Assembly: GCA_963837005.1 (NCBI GenBank)
Contig: CAWIMC010000001.1
Span: 310,001-374,000 of the forward strand
Direction: 5' to 3'
Length of the DNA stretch: 64,000 nt
Source: CALDTK01 sp963837005
GTDB taxonomy: Bacteria; Bacteroidota; Bacteroidia; Chitinophagales; Saprospiraceae
Below are positions 52,245 to 60,902 of the stretch, in pieces. The stretch's first letter is position 1. Each line of letters starts with the position of its first letter. Position numbers and translations under genes: made by a program. The notes under the pieces were generated by a model. That model was not told the DNA's origin, searched no databases, and worked only from the letters and a program-made list of their open reading frames with translations.

Positions 52245-52979
52245 TCAAACCTTACTCCACTTCCCCAACTGCCGCACGGCACTGCGGAAGTCCTTTGGCG
52301 GGTCTGCGCTGAAGTCGACGCGCTCGTTGGTGCTAGGGTGGTCGAAGGCGAGTTGGTAGGCGTGTAAGGAGACGCGATTGAGGATTGGGCGCTCTGGATC
52401 ACCGTTTTTCAGATTAAAGCGCTTGCCTTTGATTTTGCTGAGGTAAAGCTGTTCGCCGCCGCCGTAGGTCGGGTCAACGGCCAGGGGATGGCCTACGCTC
52501 GCCATGTGTACGCGGACTTGGTGCGTCCGGCCGGTGAAGAGTTGGAGACGCACGAGGGCATAGTCGCGGTAGGTCTCGACCGTTTCATAGGCGGTGGCGC
52601 TCGGCTTGCCGCCGTGCGGATCGATGCGCATCTTGTTGCCGCCCCGTGGGTCCGGGCCAATCGGTTTGTCGATAACGGACTCGGTAGGGTAGGGTCGGCC
52701 GCTGACGAGCGCTAGGTAGAATTTATCGGCCTCCCGCTCTTGAAACTGTAAGCTCAAATTGCGGTGAGCCTCGGCGTTGCGGGCAAAAACGAGAATGCCG
52801 GAGGTCTCGCGGTCGAGGCGGTGAACAATAAAAACGTCTTCGGAATCCGCTTTTAGTTTGCCGTATACATTGAGCTTGAAGGGATCGAAGCGGTCGGGGA
52901 TCGTGAGTACGTCGGCATCCTTGTTGATGATGTAGAAGTCGGGGTCGGTGTGGACGATTTCAAAGCCAGAGGTGCTCAA
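52245..52979 (-). CDS. RluA family RNA pseudouridine synthase
   Basis: A 244-residue pseudouridine synthase without an S4 domain. The catalytic aspartate is in HRLDRETSG. Other family motifs are DVLTIP (the usual GxxVxP position), GRTHQVRVHMA and HPLAVDPTYGG. It isomerises uridine in rRNA or tRNA; the exact target cannot be told from sequence. Confidence 0.9.
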   Translation of the reverse strand: MSTSGFEIVHTDPDFYIINKDADVLTIPDRFDPFKLNVYGKLKADSEDVFIVHRLDRETSGILVFARNAEAHRNLSLQFQEREADKFYLALVSGRPYPTESVIDKPIGPDPRGGNKMRIDPHGGKPSATAYETVETYRDYALVRLQLFTGRTHQVRVHMASVGHPLAVDPTYGGGEQLYLSKIKGKRFNLKNGDPERPILNRVSLHAYQLAFDHPSTNERVDFSADPPKDFRSAVRQLGKWSKV

Positions 52980-53033
52980 AAGGCGGAAGTTTTGATAGGT
53001 TGGGAACTGCGCGAAAGACGCTAACCTAGCGAA

Positions 53034-54377
53034 TTACACGATGAACCCATCCTTGGCCTCCTGCTCTATGGAGACCTCGATATCGCGATTTGCTGTTTCT
53101 AAGACTTGAGGACCACGGCCGGCGCGATCACCAGCGGGTTTTGGCGAAAGCCCTCCTGGTGTGATAGGCGTTGGTGCATCTTCGATGCCAGCAGAAGATG
53201 CGGTTCGCACCGCAGTACGGTGCTGCGTGACGTCGCGCGGCTGCGTTCGGAATAGATTCATGATGCGGTAGTGAGGCTGGTCGAGTAGGCTTAGAAACTC
53301 TACCTCGCGAGCCACGAGATCGTCGGACATCAAAAGCCCAAATGCGCGGAAGCGGTCTGAGTGGATCATGAAGATCCGCAAGATTGCCACCAGGGGCAAG
53401 GCGAGAATGAGTCCCTCCACACCCCACAGAAAGCCGCCAACAAACAAGGCAATGATGGCCGCGAGCGGATTAATCTGAATAGAGCTACCGACCACCTTAG
53501 GAGTAATGATGTTGCCCTCGATCGTCTGGATCGTCATGAAAAGCGCCACCACCGCGATAGGCTGCCAGGTAGTATCGGTCGTGCTGAGCGCATACAGAAA
53601 AGGCAGTGCGCCACCGATGAAGGTCCCGATATAGGGGATAACCGCAAGAAAGGCCGCCAGGAAGCCCCAGAAAAAAGCATAGTCGATACCGATGAGCATC
53701 AAGCCTGCGCTGTTGAGTAAGCCGAGCAAAATCATCACGGTGCCAAGGCCCGTGAGGTACTTGTAGCTCATGCGCTGCGTATCGGCGAAGACCGACTCCA
53801 TGTTTGCCCGGCTCTCGATCGCAAATTGCCCGAGCATAAAGTGGTAGATCGGTGCGCGGTACAGCAACAAGAGGAAAGCGTACAGCGAACTGATCGCCAG
53901 CATCCCTATGACCCCAGCACCGCCCGTGATGATCGACCGGATGTACACGAACGGTTCGTCGAGGGCGTCGCCGAGTTGATCGCTGGCCCACTCATAGCCG
54001 TTCGTTTGGATGCGAACCCCTAGGCTCTGCGCGATAGAGGTAATGATGCGGTCGATGCTCTCTTGAAACTCCTCCGTGATTGTCGGGAGGTCGTCGACCA
54101 CAGAGAGCGTCTGAAAAGAAAAGAGCATAATCGCCAGGGCGATCGGCAGCACGGCAATCACGAAGGTGATCGAGATGGCGAGGATGGGGTAGTGGACGAA
54201 GCGCTGGACCCAGTTGCAGATAGGTCGGAGCGTGAGGGCGAAAATGGCCCCAAAAACGAGGGGCAAAAGAATCGTCTTCGCCAGCAGAATAAACGCGATA
54301 AACAGGGCCAGCACCGTTGCGAAGGCGGCGATGCGGCTAAAGCTGAGAGGGAGTTCTTTGGGGTACTCTTCGGTCAC
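53034..54377 (-). CDS. AI-2E family transporter (PerM/UPF0118)
   Basis: A 447-residue polytopic membrane protein with about eight helices: a pair at residues 15-55, one at 60-85, one near 150-170, and a C-terminal group at 215-330. The last group includes the family signature around IPYIGTFIGGALPF and NIITPKVVGSSIQINPL. The C-terminal 75 residues are hydrophilic and P/G/T-rich, beyond the usual family length. Members export small molecules; the substrate is unknown. Its start overlaps the previous gene by four bases. Confidence 0.88.
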   Translation of the reverse strand: MTEEYPKELPLSFSRIAAFATVLALFIAFILLAKTILLPLVFGAIFALTLRPICNWVQRFVHYPILAISITFVIAVLPIALAIMLFSFQTLSVVDDLPTITEEFQESIDRIITSIAQSLGVRIQTNGYEWASDQLGDALDEPFVYIRSIITGGAGVIGMLAISSLYAFLLLLYRAPIYHFMLGQFAIESRANMESVFADTQRMSYKYLTGLGTVMILLGLLNSAGLMLIGIDYAFFWGFLAAFLAVIPYIGTFIGGALPFLYALSTTDTTWQPIAVVALFMTIQTIEGNIITPKVVGSSIQINPLAAIIALFVGGFLWGVEGLILALPLVAILRIFMIHSDRFRAFGLLMSDDLVAREVEFLSLLDQPHYRIMNLFRTQPRDVTQHRTAVRTASSAGIEDAPTPITPGGLSPKPAGDRAGRGPQVLETANRDIEVSIEQEAKDGFIV

Positions 54378-54706
54378 GGTTTTTTGGTGACTTCGGTTTC
54401 CTCCTTCTCGGGGACCTCGTCTAAGAACGCAACGAACTTTTCGTCCGCGTACGTGCCGTAGGCACTGATCGCGTAGCCTTTTTTCCCGTCCTTAGCTTCG
54501 AGACACAGCAGGATACTCATGTCGCCTGGGTTGGACGCCCCCTCGAAGCGATAGTGCTCGACGACGAGCATGTCCTTCGGGTCGTATTGCGTCTTACCGT
54601 CCTCGGAGAGCATCTCGCCGTCTTTCCAGAGAAACTCCTCCGTGTAGCCGTTGGCACGAACGCCCTGTTGGGCTTCAATGAGGGTGTCGTAATCGTGGCT
54701 ATGCAT
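54374..54706 (-). CDS. small Bacteroidota protein often labelled 'phosphoribosylpyrophosphate synthetase'
   Basis: A 110-residue soluble protein with the pattern YDTLIEAQ...GY, VVEHYRFEGASNPGD, and AISAYGTYAD, typical of a small conserved Bacteroidota family. The database label is misleading, since none of the PRPP synthetase motifs are present. It overlaps the genes on both sides (8 bp upstream, 4 bp downstream), so it is part of a tight operon with DUF4199 and the AI-2E transporter. The function is unknown. Confidence 0.8.
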   Translation of the reverse strand: MHSHDYDTLIEAQQGVRANGYTEEFLWKDGEMLSEDGKTQYDPKDMLVVEHYRFEGASNPGDMSILLCLEAKDGKKGYAISAYGTYADEKFVAFLDEVPEKEETEVTKKP

Positions 54707-55256
54707 GACCTTTTTGTTTTTCGATGTGCTCGTCGGCGGGGATGTCGCTTTTCATACCCTGCAAGAAAATGAAGACGAAAATCATCCCAAAGACGAGTCC
54801 GATAATGATCTGGAAAAAGCTGTAGACAGCGACGTTGGCAAAAATGGCCCCGCCCTCCGGGTCGCCGACGCCCATGAGCGAGCCGATTAACGTCATCGAA
54901 GCCATGGTCACGCTCGCGATGACTGATGTCTGAAAGCCCAGGATGAGGCCGTTCTTGAACACCTCGCCGCCGGCCAGGCGCTTGCGGTACTCGTTTATGG
55001 CGAGGTAGAGAAAAGGCGCGAACAGAAAGAAGCCATAAAGCCCTTGCCCGATGTTGACTTTCTGCTGATTGGAGAGGATAAAGAGTTGCACAACGCCGAG
55101 GGTGACACCGGCCATAAGCCCCCACTTAGCCGCTGCCGCGGTCACATTGTAGGGTCGGTTGCGCTCGCGGGTATTGGCCCCGTCGCGCTTATCTAGTTCA
55201 TTGCGGTCGTCCTGCTTGGCGCGTTCCACGGTATTGTAGGCGTCTGTAGAGGCCAT
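54699..55256 (-). CDS. DUF4199 membrane protein
   Basis: A 185-residue protein with a charged N-terminal 35 residues, then four hydrophobic helices (about 40-60, 72-90, 103-125, 142-165). The second helix boundary (GLYGFFLFAPFLYLAINEYRK) and the FKNGLILGFQTS loop match the DUF4199 family of Bacteroidota. The function is unknown. It overlaps the next gene by 8 bp. Confidence 0.82.
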   Translation of the reverse strand: MASTDAYNTVERAKQDDRNELDKRDGANTRERNRPYNVTAAAAKWGLMAGVTLGVVQLFILSNQQKVNIGQGLYGFFLFAPFLYLAINEYRKRLAGGEVFKNGLILGFQTSVIASVTMASMTLIGSLMGVGDPEGGAIFANVAVYSFFQIIIGLVFGMIFVFIFLQGMKSDIPADEHIEKQKGHA

Positions 55257-55310
55257 GTAAGGTTGCTTGTTGGTGTCTAGAGGATGTCAGTAGCTTCCGG
55301 CAAAGTTCAC

Positions 55311-56558
55311 CTAAACGGCGCTACTGCGCTGCCGTGCGGATTCCACAATGAGGGTAGCGGCAGCACGGGCGGCGTCGTAAGGTTCGAGCAGTATCCGAAG
55401 TCGCTGGTAGGCCTGCCGGACACTCGCTAGGCGTTGCGGCAAAAGTAAGGCGCGGAGTTCGTCGCTCACGCGATCGAGCGTAACCTCGTCTTGGATCAGC
55501 TCCGGGACGACCGTTTCGCCGAGGATGAGATTAGGCAAGGCGATGTACTCGACCTTAACGACGCGCCGCGCGATCGCCACCGACAGCGCAGCTCCCCGGT
55601 AGCAGACTACTTGAGGTACGCCAAAGAGGGCCGTCTCGAGGGTCGCCGAACCGCTTGCCACGCACGCCAGACTCGCGACCGAAAGCAGATCGTACGAGTT
55701 GCGCACGTAGCCGATGCCGTGTTCTCGACCGATCTGCTTCAGTTGTGTATCCGTAAGCACGGGCGCTGCCGCGATGACGATGCGCCACTGCTCCTCGTAT
55801 TCGGTGAGGCGCCTTTCGGCAAAACGCTCGGCGGCGGAGATCATGACGGGCAGCAGGGCCTTGACCTCTTGCGTACGAGAGCCCGGGAGAAGGGCAAGGG
55901 TACGAGATTTGCCGAGTCCTGTATTCACAGGAGTGTGACCCCGCTGCGCCCTGTCGCCCCCTGCGAGAGTAGAGTCCTCCTCAACGGAAGAAGTACTCTT
56001 ATCTAACCCCGAATCTAAACCCAGCACGGCTAGTCGCTCCACCTGCTTGTGCTCATCCACCCGCTTTGGCAGCGGATGCCCGGTATACGCAACCTCGTAT
56101 CCGTAGCCCGCATAGAACGCTTGCTCGAAGGGCAGTACGCAGAGCACGCGGCTCGTGTCGCGAATAATCTTGTGGACACGACTCCGACGCCAAGCCCAAA
56201 TCTGAGGACTCACGTAGAAGTCCACCCAAAATTCGCGGGCCTTTGCCCACCTTGAAAGTCGGAGGTTAAAACCGGGGTAGTCAATACAGATGAGGGCGTC
56301 GGGCGCAAAACTCGCCACATCTCGTTTACAAGCGGCTAGCAAGCCCCGGATGCGGCGGTAGTTGGCCACCACCTCCACGAAGCCCATGAAGGCCAGCGCC
56401 GAGAGGTGTTGTTTTGGCGAAAGCCCGCTGGCCTCCGTCATATTGTCCCCGCCCCAGAAGGCAAACTCGGCACTCGGGTCGATACGCCGGATTTCGGTGA
56501 TGAGTAGTCCGCCGAGATTGTCGCCGGACGCCTCGCCGGCCACGAGGAAGTAGCGCAT
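55311..56558 (-). CDS. lpxB: lipid-A-disaccharide synthase with a polar insert
   Basis: A 415-residue GT19 glycosyltransferase that joins UDP-diacylglucosamine and lipid X in lipid A synthesis. Motifs: VAGEASGDNLG start, MGFVEV, IDYPGFNLRL, YVSPQIWAWR, YTGHPL, LLPGSRTQEV and the nucleotide-binding SGSATLETAL. Between LAVLGLD and LALLPGSR there is about 35 extra polar residues (about 178-215), absent from the usual enzyme. The start is directly adjacent to the stop of the small membrane gene upstream. Confidence 0.94.
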   Translation of the reverse strand: MRYFLVAGEASGDNLGGLLITEIRRIDPSAEFAFWGGDNMTEASGLSPKQHLSALAFMGFVEVVANYRRIRGLLAACKRDVASFAPDALICIDYPGFNLRLSRWAKAREFWVDFYVSPQIWAWRRSRVHKIIRDTSRVLCVLPFEQAFYAGYGYEVAYTGHPLPKRVDEHKQVERLAVLGLDSGLDKSTSSVEEDSTLAGGDRAQRGHTPVNTGLGKSRTLALLPGSRTQEVKALLPVMISAAERFAERRLTEYEEQWRIVIAAAPVLTDTQLKQIGREHGIGYVRNSYDLLSVASLACVASGSATLETALFGVPQVVCYRGAALSVAIARRVVKVEYIALPNLILGETVVPELIQDEVTLDRVSDELRALLLPQRLASVRQAYQRLRILLEPYDAARAAATLIVESARQRSSAV

Positions 56559-56873
56559 CTAGTTGAGTTCGCCGCTGAGCACCGCGCTGCCGTAGGTGAG
56601 AAACCATCCGATGACGCAAACGGCGGTCGCGACGAGCACACCCCGCATGGTCGCCTCCGTAAAGCGGGTGTTGAAACGCCAAAACGGGAGGAGGTTGCAA
56701 CAGATGGCCAGGAGCGCCATGGTCCGGTCCTTAAATCGGATCTGCTCGCCGCTCGGAGTGGTGACGCCAACGGTCTCGAGGGCGCCGAAGAGCGAGTCGA
56801 GCAAAATATACCCGAGCACCGGGACGGTAACCCCGATAGCGAACCCGATGAGCAGACTGTTATGACGGAACAT
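56559..56873 (-). CDS. small membrane protein between surE and lpxB
   Basis: A 104-residue protein with three hydrophobic stretches (about residues 7-29, 48-64, 76-98) and a short polar loop with an FKDRTMALLAICCNLLPF segment. I recall similar small genes between surE and lpxB in Bacteroidota. It is directly adjacent to lpxB (no gap) and 10 bp after surE, so it is cotranscribed; an envelope role is inferred from position only. Confidence 0.75.
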   Translation of the reverse strand: MFRHNSLLIGFAIGVTVPVLGYILLDSLFGALETVGVTTPSGEQIRFKDRTMALLAICCNLLPFWRFNTRFTEATMRGVLVATAVCVIGWFLTYGSAVLSGELN

Positions 56874-56883
56874 AAGATCCGGT

Positions 56884-57663
56884 TTACGCAGTTACGCCTT
56901 CGAGGATACGCAAGGCCTCGAGGGCCGAGTGCTGTGTGAGATCGTGCATACAGGGCACCACCGAAACGTAGTGCCGGTCGAGCGCGAAAATGTCGGTGCC
57001 CTCGATCACGTCGTTCGGCACGAATTTACCAGTAAGCCAGTAGTACGACTGCCCCCGCGGATCAATGCCCTCCTGGAACTCCTCGACCCAGCGCGCGTCC
57101 GCTTGTCGGCAAACCTTCACGCCCTGAATAGGCGTCTCGCGACCGGTGGGAATATTGACGTTCAGCAACTTAGCCTCCCCAAAACCCTCACCCAGGCCCA
57201 ACTCCATGATTTCGCGCACGAAAGGCTTGGCCGCCTCGAAGTTGGCCTCCCAGCGGTAGTCCAGTAGACTAAACCCGACCGACGTAATGCCCTCGAGCGA
57301 GGCCTCCATGGCCGCCGACATCGTCCCGGAGTAGATCACGTTGACACCGGCGTTAGAGCCGTGGTTGATGCCGCTTGCGCAAAAACGGATGGTCCGGCCT
57401 TTCGCGACGACGTGTTTGGCGAGTTTGACGCAGTCCACCGGCGTACCCGTACACTCGTAGGCCTCGATGCCCTCGAAGATATCGACCTTTTTGAGTCGCA
57501 ACGGATCTTCCAGCGTGATGGCATGACCCTGGCCCGACTGCGGACTGTCAGGGGCGACGATGATGACCTCGCCGAGTTGGCGGGCGACGGCGACGAGGGC
57601 GGCGAGCCCGGGGGCGGCAATGCCGTCGTCGTTGGTAAGTAAAATGAGGGGGCGATCGGCCAT
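56884..57663 (-). CDS. surE: 5'/3'-nucleotidase SurE
   Basis: A 259-residue metal-dependent phosphatase acting on nucleoside 5'/3'-monophosphates. The N-terminal ILLTNDDGI carries the metal-binding aspartates, followed by VAPDSPQSGQGHAIT, ECTGTPVDCVK and SGINHGSNAG. The ATG is at the complement of 57661-57663. The frame continues far upstream across the divergent hemH gene, and that extension is rejected. It is first in the surE-lpxB unit. Confidence 0.95.
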   Translation of the reverse strand: MADRPLILLTNDDGIAAPGLAALVAVARQLGEVIIVAPDSPQSGQGHAITLEDPLRLKKVDIFEGIEAYECTGTPVDCVKLAKHVVAKGRTIRFCASGINHGSNAGVNVIYSGTMSAAMEASLEGITSVGFSLLDYRWEANFEAAKPFVREIMELGLGEGFGEAKLLNVNIPTGRETPIQGVKVCRQADARWVEEFQEGIDPRGQSYYWLTGKFVPNDVIEGTDIFALDRHYVSVVPCMHDLTQHSALEALRILEGVTA

Positions 57664-57714
57664 AGGCGGCGCAAGGTAAGTGCGCCACGCGGCCGCAACC
57701 CTAGGCGGCGTCCG

Positions 57715-57722
57715 TACCTTTA
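57715..57722 (+). promoter_or_regulatory. possible -7 box before hemH
   Basis: TACCTTTA, one mismatch from TAnnTTTG, ends 7 bp before the ATG in the 66-bp divergent surE/hemH spacer. Confidence 0.38.
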
Positions 57723-57729
57723 CGTCCAC

Positions 57730-58809
57730 ATGGGTAAGTTCGGAAAAACAGGGGTGCTGGTGGTCAATCTCGGGACGCCCGACTCCCCGACGCGCTACGA
57801 CGTCTACCGCTACCTGCGGGAGTTCCTCACGGACCGCCGCGTGATCGACTATCCGTGGGTCGCGCGCCAGGCCCTCGTGCAAGGCGTCATCGCGCCGTTC
57901 CGCTCCGGCAGTTCGGCCAAGCTCTACCAGGACCTCTGGACCGAGGAGGGTTCGCCGCTGAAGGTTTTTGGCGAAAGCCTCGTCGCGCAACTCCAACCGC
58001 GCATGGGCGAGGAGTACATCGTGCGGCTCGCGATGCGCTACCAGGAGCCGAGCATCGAGGACACCATCAAGGAGTTGCTCGCCGAGGACATCGATAAGTT
58101 GGTGGTCTTTTCGCTGTTCCCGCAGTACGCGAGCGCCACGGTGGGCAGCGTCCACGACGAGGTGATGCGCGTCCTGCGCGAGGTGGACAACATCCCCGAA
58201 CTGGTGCTCATTCGCGACTACTACGACTACCAGCCGATGATCGACTGCTTCGTCGACAACGCGAAGGCCTTCGAGTTGGACAACTACGATCACGTCCTGT
58301 TCAGCTTCCACGGCCTCCCAGAGCGACAGTTGCGCAAAGCGGATCGACACGAGCACTGCACCAAGGCGGAGAACTGTTGCGGCAACATCGGCGCGCACAA
58401 CCAGTATTGCTATTCCGCGCAATGCCATGCCACCGCCCGCGCGATTGCCGAGGGCATGGGGCTTTCGCCAAAACAGTACAGCATCAGTTTTCAAAGTCGC
58501 CTAGGACCCGAGAAGTGGGCGCAGCCCTACACGAGCGAGACGATCAAGCAGCGGTACGAGGCGGGGAACAAGAAGCTGCTCGTGCTGTGTCCCGCCTTTA
58601 CGGCCGACTGCCTGGAGACCGTGATCGAAATCGCCGACGAGTACCACGAGGAGTTCATGGAGATGGGCGGCGAGGTGCTGGACTTGGTGCCGAGCCTGAA
58701 TGACATGCCGGCGTGGGTGGAGGCGGTGGCGGGGTTGATTGAAGTGAAGGCGGGGGTGCAGGGCGCGCGGCTTGAGAGCTCCGCTCTGGCGCGCCCGGAG
58801 GTCGTCTAG
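57730..58809 (+). CDS. hemH: ferrochelatase
   Basis: A 359-residue enzyme inserting Fe2+ into protoporphyrin IX. Family motifs: VLVVNLGTPDSP start, YVRYLREFL-like DVYRYLREFLTDRRV, the active-site histidine in LFSFHGLPERQL (about residue 195), SFQSRLGPEKWAQPYT, and the late glutamate region VIEIADEYHEEF. Cysteines in CTKAENCC and YCYSAQC could bind a metal. Two copies of the dispersed word lie inside (57965, 58461) in different reading frames. It is the last intact housekeeping gene before the accessory region. Confidence 0.95.
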   Translation: MGKFGKTGVLVVNLGTPDSPTRYDVYRYLREFLTDRRVIDYPWVARQALVQGVIAPFRSGSSAKLYQDLWTEEGSPLKVFGESLVAQLQPRMGEEYIVRLAMRYQEPSIEDTIKELLAEDIDKLVVFSLFPQYASATVGSVHDEVMRVLREVDNIPELVLIRDYYDYQPMIDCFVDNAKAFELDNYDHVLFSFHGLPERQLRKADRHEHCTKAENCCGNIGAHNQYCYSAQCHATARAIAEGMGLSPKQYSISFQSRLGPEKWAQPYTSETIKQRYEAGNKKLLVLCPAFTADCLETVIEIADEYHEEFMEMGGEVLDLVPSLNDMPAWVEAVAGLIEVKAGVQGARLESSALARPEVV

Positions 58810-58919
58810 AAGGCTCTTGTATAAGTGGTGTTAGATTCACCGAGGTGAAGGCATAGCTAAATCACTCGGCACTGCGCGTAATTCCAAACACCCAGGCCCT
58901 ACGGACCACTTCTTTCCAC

Positions 58920-60092
58920 ATGGCTTTAAAAGGAAAGCTCATCTCCGGCAACGTCCGCGAACTGAGGTACAACCCCGGCGAAGCGGATGGGCTCGCGCAG
59001 CGCTACCGCTACGACGCCGACAACCGCCTCACGCACGCCTACGCGCGCTTCGGGCCGGTGGCCTCCACCGCGGCACGACCGGGGGACCTCGTCGAGTTCG
59101 ACCGCCACGCCCGCTACCGTTATTATGCCCACGGGCCGCTGGCCCGCCTCGAACTCGGCGACGACCTCGTGCAGGGCCTCGACTACCGCTATACCCTCCA
59201 GGGCTGGATCAAGGGCGTCAACGACGCCGACCCCGCCGACCAAGGCCAAGCCCCGGAGAGCTCACTGCTCGCCCTCGCAATGGCGACCAACGCGGGGACG
59301 CCAGATGGTCTGGCCGGCGATATGGCCCTCGGGAATGTATCGCGGTACACCCCGCGCGACGCCTTTGACTACGGGCTGGCCTACTACCCGGAGGACTACC
59401 GCGCAGTCGGAGGTGACGCCAGTGGGCGAACGGCCACGACGACGGCCACCAATGGCCTGTACAACGGCAACGTGGCCGCGATGCGGACCTCGGTCCCGCT
59501 GCGGGGCGATGGCACGGGCGCGGCCGCGCAAGCCTTGCGGCGCCGCCCCCTCGCCTTCGACTACCGGTACGACCAGCTCCACCGCATCAGGGCCGCCGAC
59601 GCGCCCGGCACCGGACTGGCGACCAGCTATACCTACGACCCGCACGGCAACCTTCAAACGCTAATACGTAGCGACCTGTCGGGAGCCCTAGTCGACAGTT
59701 TAGCTTACACCTACGGCGATGTAAACGGCCCGAATCGATTGAGCCGCCTGCGGGACATGTCCGCGGGCGCGGGCGGGGTCAAACCCGGCATCGACAACAA
59801 CTTCCGATACGACGAGCGAGGAAACCTCACGGAGGATGCCCTCGGCAATGAGTACATCCGGTGGAACGGGTACGGCAAGGTCGTATACAAAACGCTTCGG
59901 CAGGCGAGCTACCAGACGATCGCCTATGCGTACGACGCCCAGGGGAATCGACTCTCGAAGGCCGTGCTTAAGAACGCCGGGGACAACGTCGAGACCACGG
60001 TCCACGTCCGCGACGCGAGTGGGACGATCTTGCGAACTTACGAGGACGAGGTGGAGGCTATCTGTAGGTGGCGCGGGATTATGGAAATCTGA
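58920..60092 (+). pseudogene. RHS/YD-repeat protein fragment, truncated at both ends
   Basis: 390 codons of a Bacteroidota-type RHS protein: YRYDADNRLTHAY, a YRYYAHGPLARLELG stretch, GLDYRYTLQGWIKGVN, then ARDAFDYGLAYY-like and YD-repeat segments to ILRTYEDE near 60050. Full proteins of this type exceed 1000 residues, so the 5' part and the RHS core with its toxin tail are missing. The last dozen codons (after about 60055) do not resemble RHS and run into a recombinase fragment. A piece of an RHS core end is found 2.4 kb downstream (62468-62701). Confidence 0.82.
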
Positions 60093-60814
60093 TCCGCCGC
60101 TACCGCGACGCGCAAGACGGAGCCGAGCGGGCAACTTACGCGGATGTGCTGAGCTACGTCGACGGCCTGCGCCAGCGCCAGGGCTTCGGCGGCAAGTCCT
60201 TGCGCAAATACCTAACGGCCATCAAGGCGTACTACCGGTGGCTCCAGGCCACGGGCGTCCGCGAGGACCACCCGTGTGCACAGCTGCTGTTAAAGGATGC
60301 GGTGGACCGACGCCTGCGGCTCGACGAGCTGTACACCGCCGAGCGGCTGGCGGCGTGGCTGGCGGAGGCCGTGCGGCTCACGGTCGGCGACGTCGACCTG
60401 GCGGCCGGGACGGTGCACGTGACCGGCGGCGGGAAGCCCGACAGCCGGACCTTGGCCCTGAAGGCCTCGCAGGTCTTGCTGATCGACGGGTACGTACGCA
60501 AAGAGCGGCGGGAGCTACGGCGCGCCGCGCCCCGGGGCCAGCGCTCCGAGCGGCTGTTGCTCACGAACACCGGCAAGGCCGTCGGCGCGGCGAGCCTCAA
60601 CAAGCTCGTCAACGCCGGGCGCTCGGACGACGAGAAGCTGCGGCCGCTGCTCGTCCGGCAGACCGTGATCGCGGGCCTGTTGGAGGCCGGCCACGACGTG
60701 CGCGTCGTGCAGGCGTTCGCCGGGCACCGCACGGCCACGGCGACCGAGCAGTATAGGGTTGGGGGACTGAAGGAACTGGCCAGGGCGGTGCGGGAGTTGC
60801 ATCCGCGGGGGTGA
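60068..60814 (+). pseudogene. tyrosine recombinase (XerD-like integrase) with internal deletion
   Basis: The 248-codon frame begins at a GTG inside the RHS fragment. Residues about 1-95 resemble a core-binding domain (KYLTAIKAYYRWLQATG). The catalytic domain resumes at AVRLTVGDVDL (about 100), directly after AERLAAWLAE. The segment that normally carries the first catalytic arginine (GLR-x-x-E) is therefore missing, probably 50-60 residues. The beta-strand lysine (GGGKPDS), LLVRQ (in place of HxxR, histidine lost), the GHRT motif and the nucleophile tyrosine in TEQYR remain. It is almost certainly inactive. Confidence 0.75.
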
Positions 60815-60830
60815 GGGGAGGCAGAAGGCG

Positions 60831-60886
60831 ATTGGAGGTCACAATCTGTGACCTCCAATCTTGAGGTCGCAATCTGCGACCTCAAG
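60831..60886. repeat. two adjacent perfect palindromes upstream of the DUF4160 gene
   Basis: 60831-60859 has 13-bp arms (ATTGGAGGTCACA and its complement) around ATC. 60860-60886 has 12-bp arms (CTTGAGGTCGCA and its complement) around ATC. They abut without a gap and end 17 bp before the -7-like box of the DUF4160 gene. Related sequence lies on the other side of the gene pair (61439-61465). Confidence 0.9.
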
Positions 60887-60902
60887 TAAAACGAGATAAA
60901 TA

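Larger units (their letters stand above)
13624..58474. repeat. dispersed 14-bp word GTTTTGGCGAAAGC and sister form GTTTTGCCGAAAGG
   Basis: Exact copies of the first form: plus orientation at 13624, 14332, 43959, 49059, 53138, 56411; minus orientation at 31860, 40580, 40837, 58461. Exact copies of the sister form: plus at 19418, 40286, 44785; minus at 36446, 55812. Copies with one mismatch: 25147, 27103, 30376, 48415 (minus), 51659 (minus), 57965. Coordinates are leftmost bases. Both forms read TTTT-GSC-GAAA-GSC(or T) and can fold as a tiny GAAA-capped hairpin. In genes they encode different peptides (VLAKA, AFAKT, SFRQN, RFGES, LSPK, FAER), so the constraint is on DNA. Confidence 0.9.

Noticed and set aside
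57664..58494. Minus-strand extension of the surE frame across hemH
   Set aside because: It is antisense to an intact ferrochelatase; SurE motifs begin right after the ATG at 57663.
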